DNA of 64,000 nucleotides, from assembly GCA_947177165.1 (NCBI GenBank), contig CAMWTP010000004.1, forward strand, positions 78,636 to 142,635. The letters run 5' to 3'. The notes beneath the pieces were generated by a model that saw nothing but the letters and a program-made list of their open reading frames with translations, did not search any database and was not told the origin of the DNA. The stretch is from an uncultured Lachnospiraceae bacterium (GTDB lineage: Bacteria > Bacillota > Clostridia > Lachnospirales > Lachnospiraceae). Position 1 is the first letter of the stretch, and every line of letters begins with the position of its first letter. This document shows positions 63,366 through 64,000 of this stretch, piece by piece. The position numbers were made by a program, and so were the translations under genes.

Positions 63366-64000
63366 GACGTTTCACCCATGATATATCCTACACCCCAGAC
63401 AGTTTTTATGATCTTCGGCTCATTCGGGTCGGCTTCGAGCTTTTCCCGAAGATGACGGATATGCACCGCAACCGTACCCTCACCGACGCACTCGTCTTTC
63501 CACACATTCTGCAGGAACTCGTCCTTTGTTATGACCTTTCCTCTATGCTCCAGAAAATAAAACAGCATTTTGTATTCAAGAGCTTTCAGCGTGATCTGTT
63601 CTCCGTTTTTACTTATGCAGTGCGACTGTGTATCAAAAAACAGACCGTCAATGATCTGTATTTTTCTGCTGCCTGTCGTTACAGGCGATTCTCTCACGGC
63701 AGACTGTGTACTTTCGTATCTGTTCAGAATAGCCCTGACCTTTGCAAGGAGAATATTCATCTTGAAAGGCTTTTTGATATAATCATCTCCGCCGATATTA
63801 AGTGCCATAAGCAGATCGTCATCACTTGTGCGGGCACTGATGAAAAGGATAGGCATATTGTATTCGCTCCTTATGCTCTTACACAGCTCAAAACCAGACT
63901 TGTCCCCGAGGTTTATATCTAAAAGCAACAGAGAAACGGTGTTCTCCGCAAGGAAGTCCACCGCATTCTCATAGCTTGTGACATAAGCCGTTTTTATATC
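63362..64000 (-). CDS. OmpR-family response regulator (5' end outside the window)
   Basis: The frame is open to the right edge, giving 212 codons; roughly 40 N-terminal residues, with the first acidic pair, are missing. Seen: phosphorylation Asp in LLLLDINLGDKSG, the Thr/Ser switch in FISARTSDD, Lys in DDYIKKPF, and a C-terminal winged helix (about the last 95 residues, ending VWGVGYIMGETS). Should control transcription together with the adjacent kinase. Confidence 0.9.
   Translation of the reverse strand, partial: DIKTAYVTSYENAVDFLAENTVSLLLLDINLGDKSGFELCKSIRSEYNMPILFISARTSDDDLLMALNIGGDDYIKKPFKMNILLAKVRAILNRYESTQSAVRESPVTTGSRKIQIIDGLFFDTQSHCISKNGEQITLKALEYKMLFYFLEHRGKVITKDEFLQNVWKDECVGEGTVAVHIRHLREKLEADPNEPKIIKTVWGVGYIMGETS

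Noticed and set aside
1..64000. tRNA, rRNA, CRISPR array, insertion sequence or prophage
   Set aside because: Looked for by eye (regular spaced repeats, transposase or integrase motifs, T-box and tRNA arms) and none was found.

Overview
The window looks like a chromosomal segment of a spore-forming Lachnospiraceae (Clostridia, Bacillota). Pointers are the sporulation regulators SpoVT and SpoVG, the paired GlgC/GlgD ADP-glucose pyrophosphorylases, DnaD-DnaC primosome loaders, a large Alu-domain-containing SRP RNA, strong GGAGG ribosome-binding sites, some TTG/GTG starts and short ATGA gene overlaps. No rRNA, tRNA, CRISPR array, insertion sequence or prophage was seen. The species assignment is inference.

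Left part (1-34.7 kb), mostly core genes in small units: an RlmI-type rRNA methyltransferase, a small membrane protein, a Nudix hydrolase with a palindrome over its promoter, a secreted membrane-anchored type I pullulanase, a DUF3048 lipoprotein, the SRP RNA (7508-7772, minus), a coat-like hypothetical protein, MgtE with a structured leader, SpoVT, a HAD phosphatase, a two-gene unit (DUF4391-like protein plus BrxC/BrxD-type ATPase), an aldo/keto reductase, Mfd, Pth, a small Cys-rich protein, SpoVG, GlgD, GlgC, MurC, a dense DnaA-box cluster followed by dnaD-dnaC, PRPP synthetase, GalE, an intracellular heparinase II/III-like protein, a DUF3887-type membrane protein, a Cu/Zn-SOD-like protein, a cytidylate-kinase-like protein and a Met/Glu-rich coiled-coil protein.

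Right part (34.9-61.3 kb) is one co-directional minus-strand carbohydrate island of 19 genes, read from about 61.4 kb leftwards from a recognisable sigma-A promoter. It encodes two permeases and a lipoprotein binding protein (no ATPase), a ROK repressor, a GH36/Sip1-type enzyme, an FGGY kinase, a GH2 beta-mannosidase-like enzyme, a ROK sugar kinase, a metallo-hydrolase, two GH38 alpha-mannosidases, an Asp/Glu-racemase-fold protein, a second FGGY kinase, a class II ketose-bisphosphate aldolase, a DUF1537 kinase, a SIS isomerase, a FucA-type aldolase, a GH3 enzyme and a GH13_18 phosphorylase. Import of short (probably mannose/galactose/glucose-containing) glycosides, cytosolic hydrolysis or phosphorolysis, and a two-kinase/two-aldolase breakdown of an unusual sugar or sugar acid is the simplest reading; the true substrate cannot be read from sequence.

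The right edge has a BFD-type [2Fe-2S] protein on the plus strand and a histidine kinase/response regulator pair on the minus strand; the response regulator runs off the window.

The most interesting items are the tandem DnaA-box arrays upstream of dnaD-dnaC, the DUF4391-like/BrxC-D ATPase pair, the kinase-isomerase-aldolase set inside the glycoside island, and the structured RNA ahead of mgtE.
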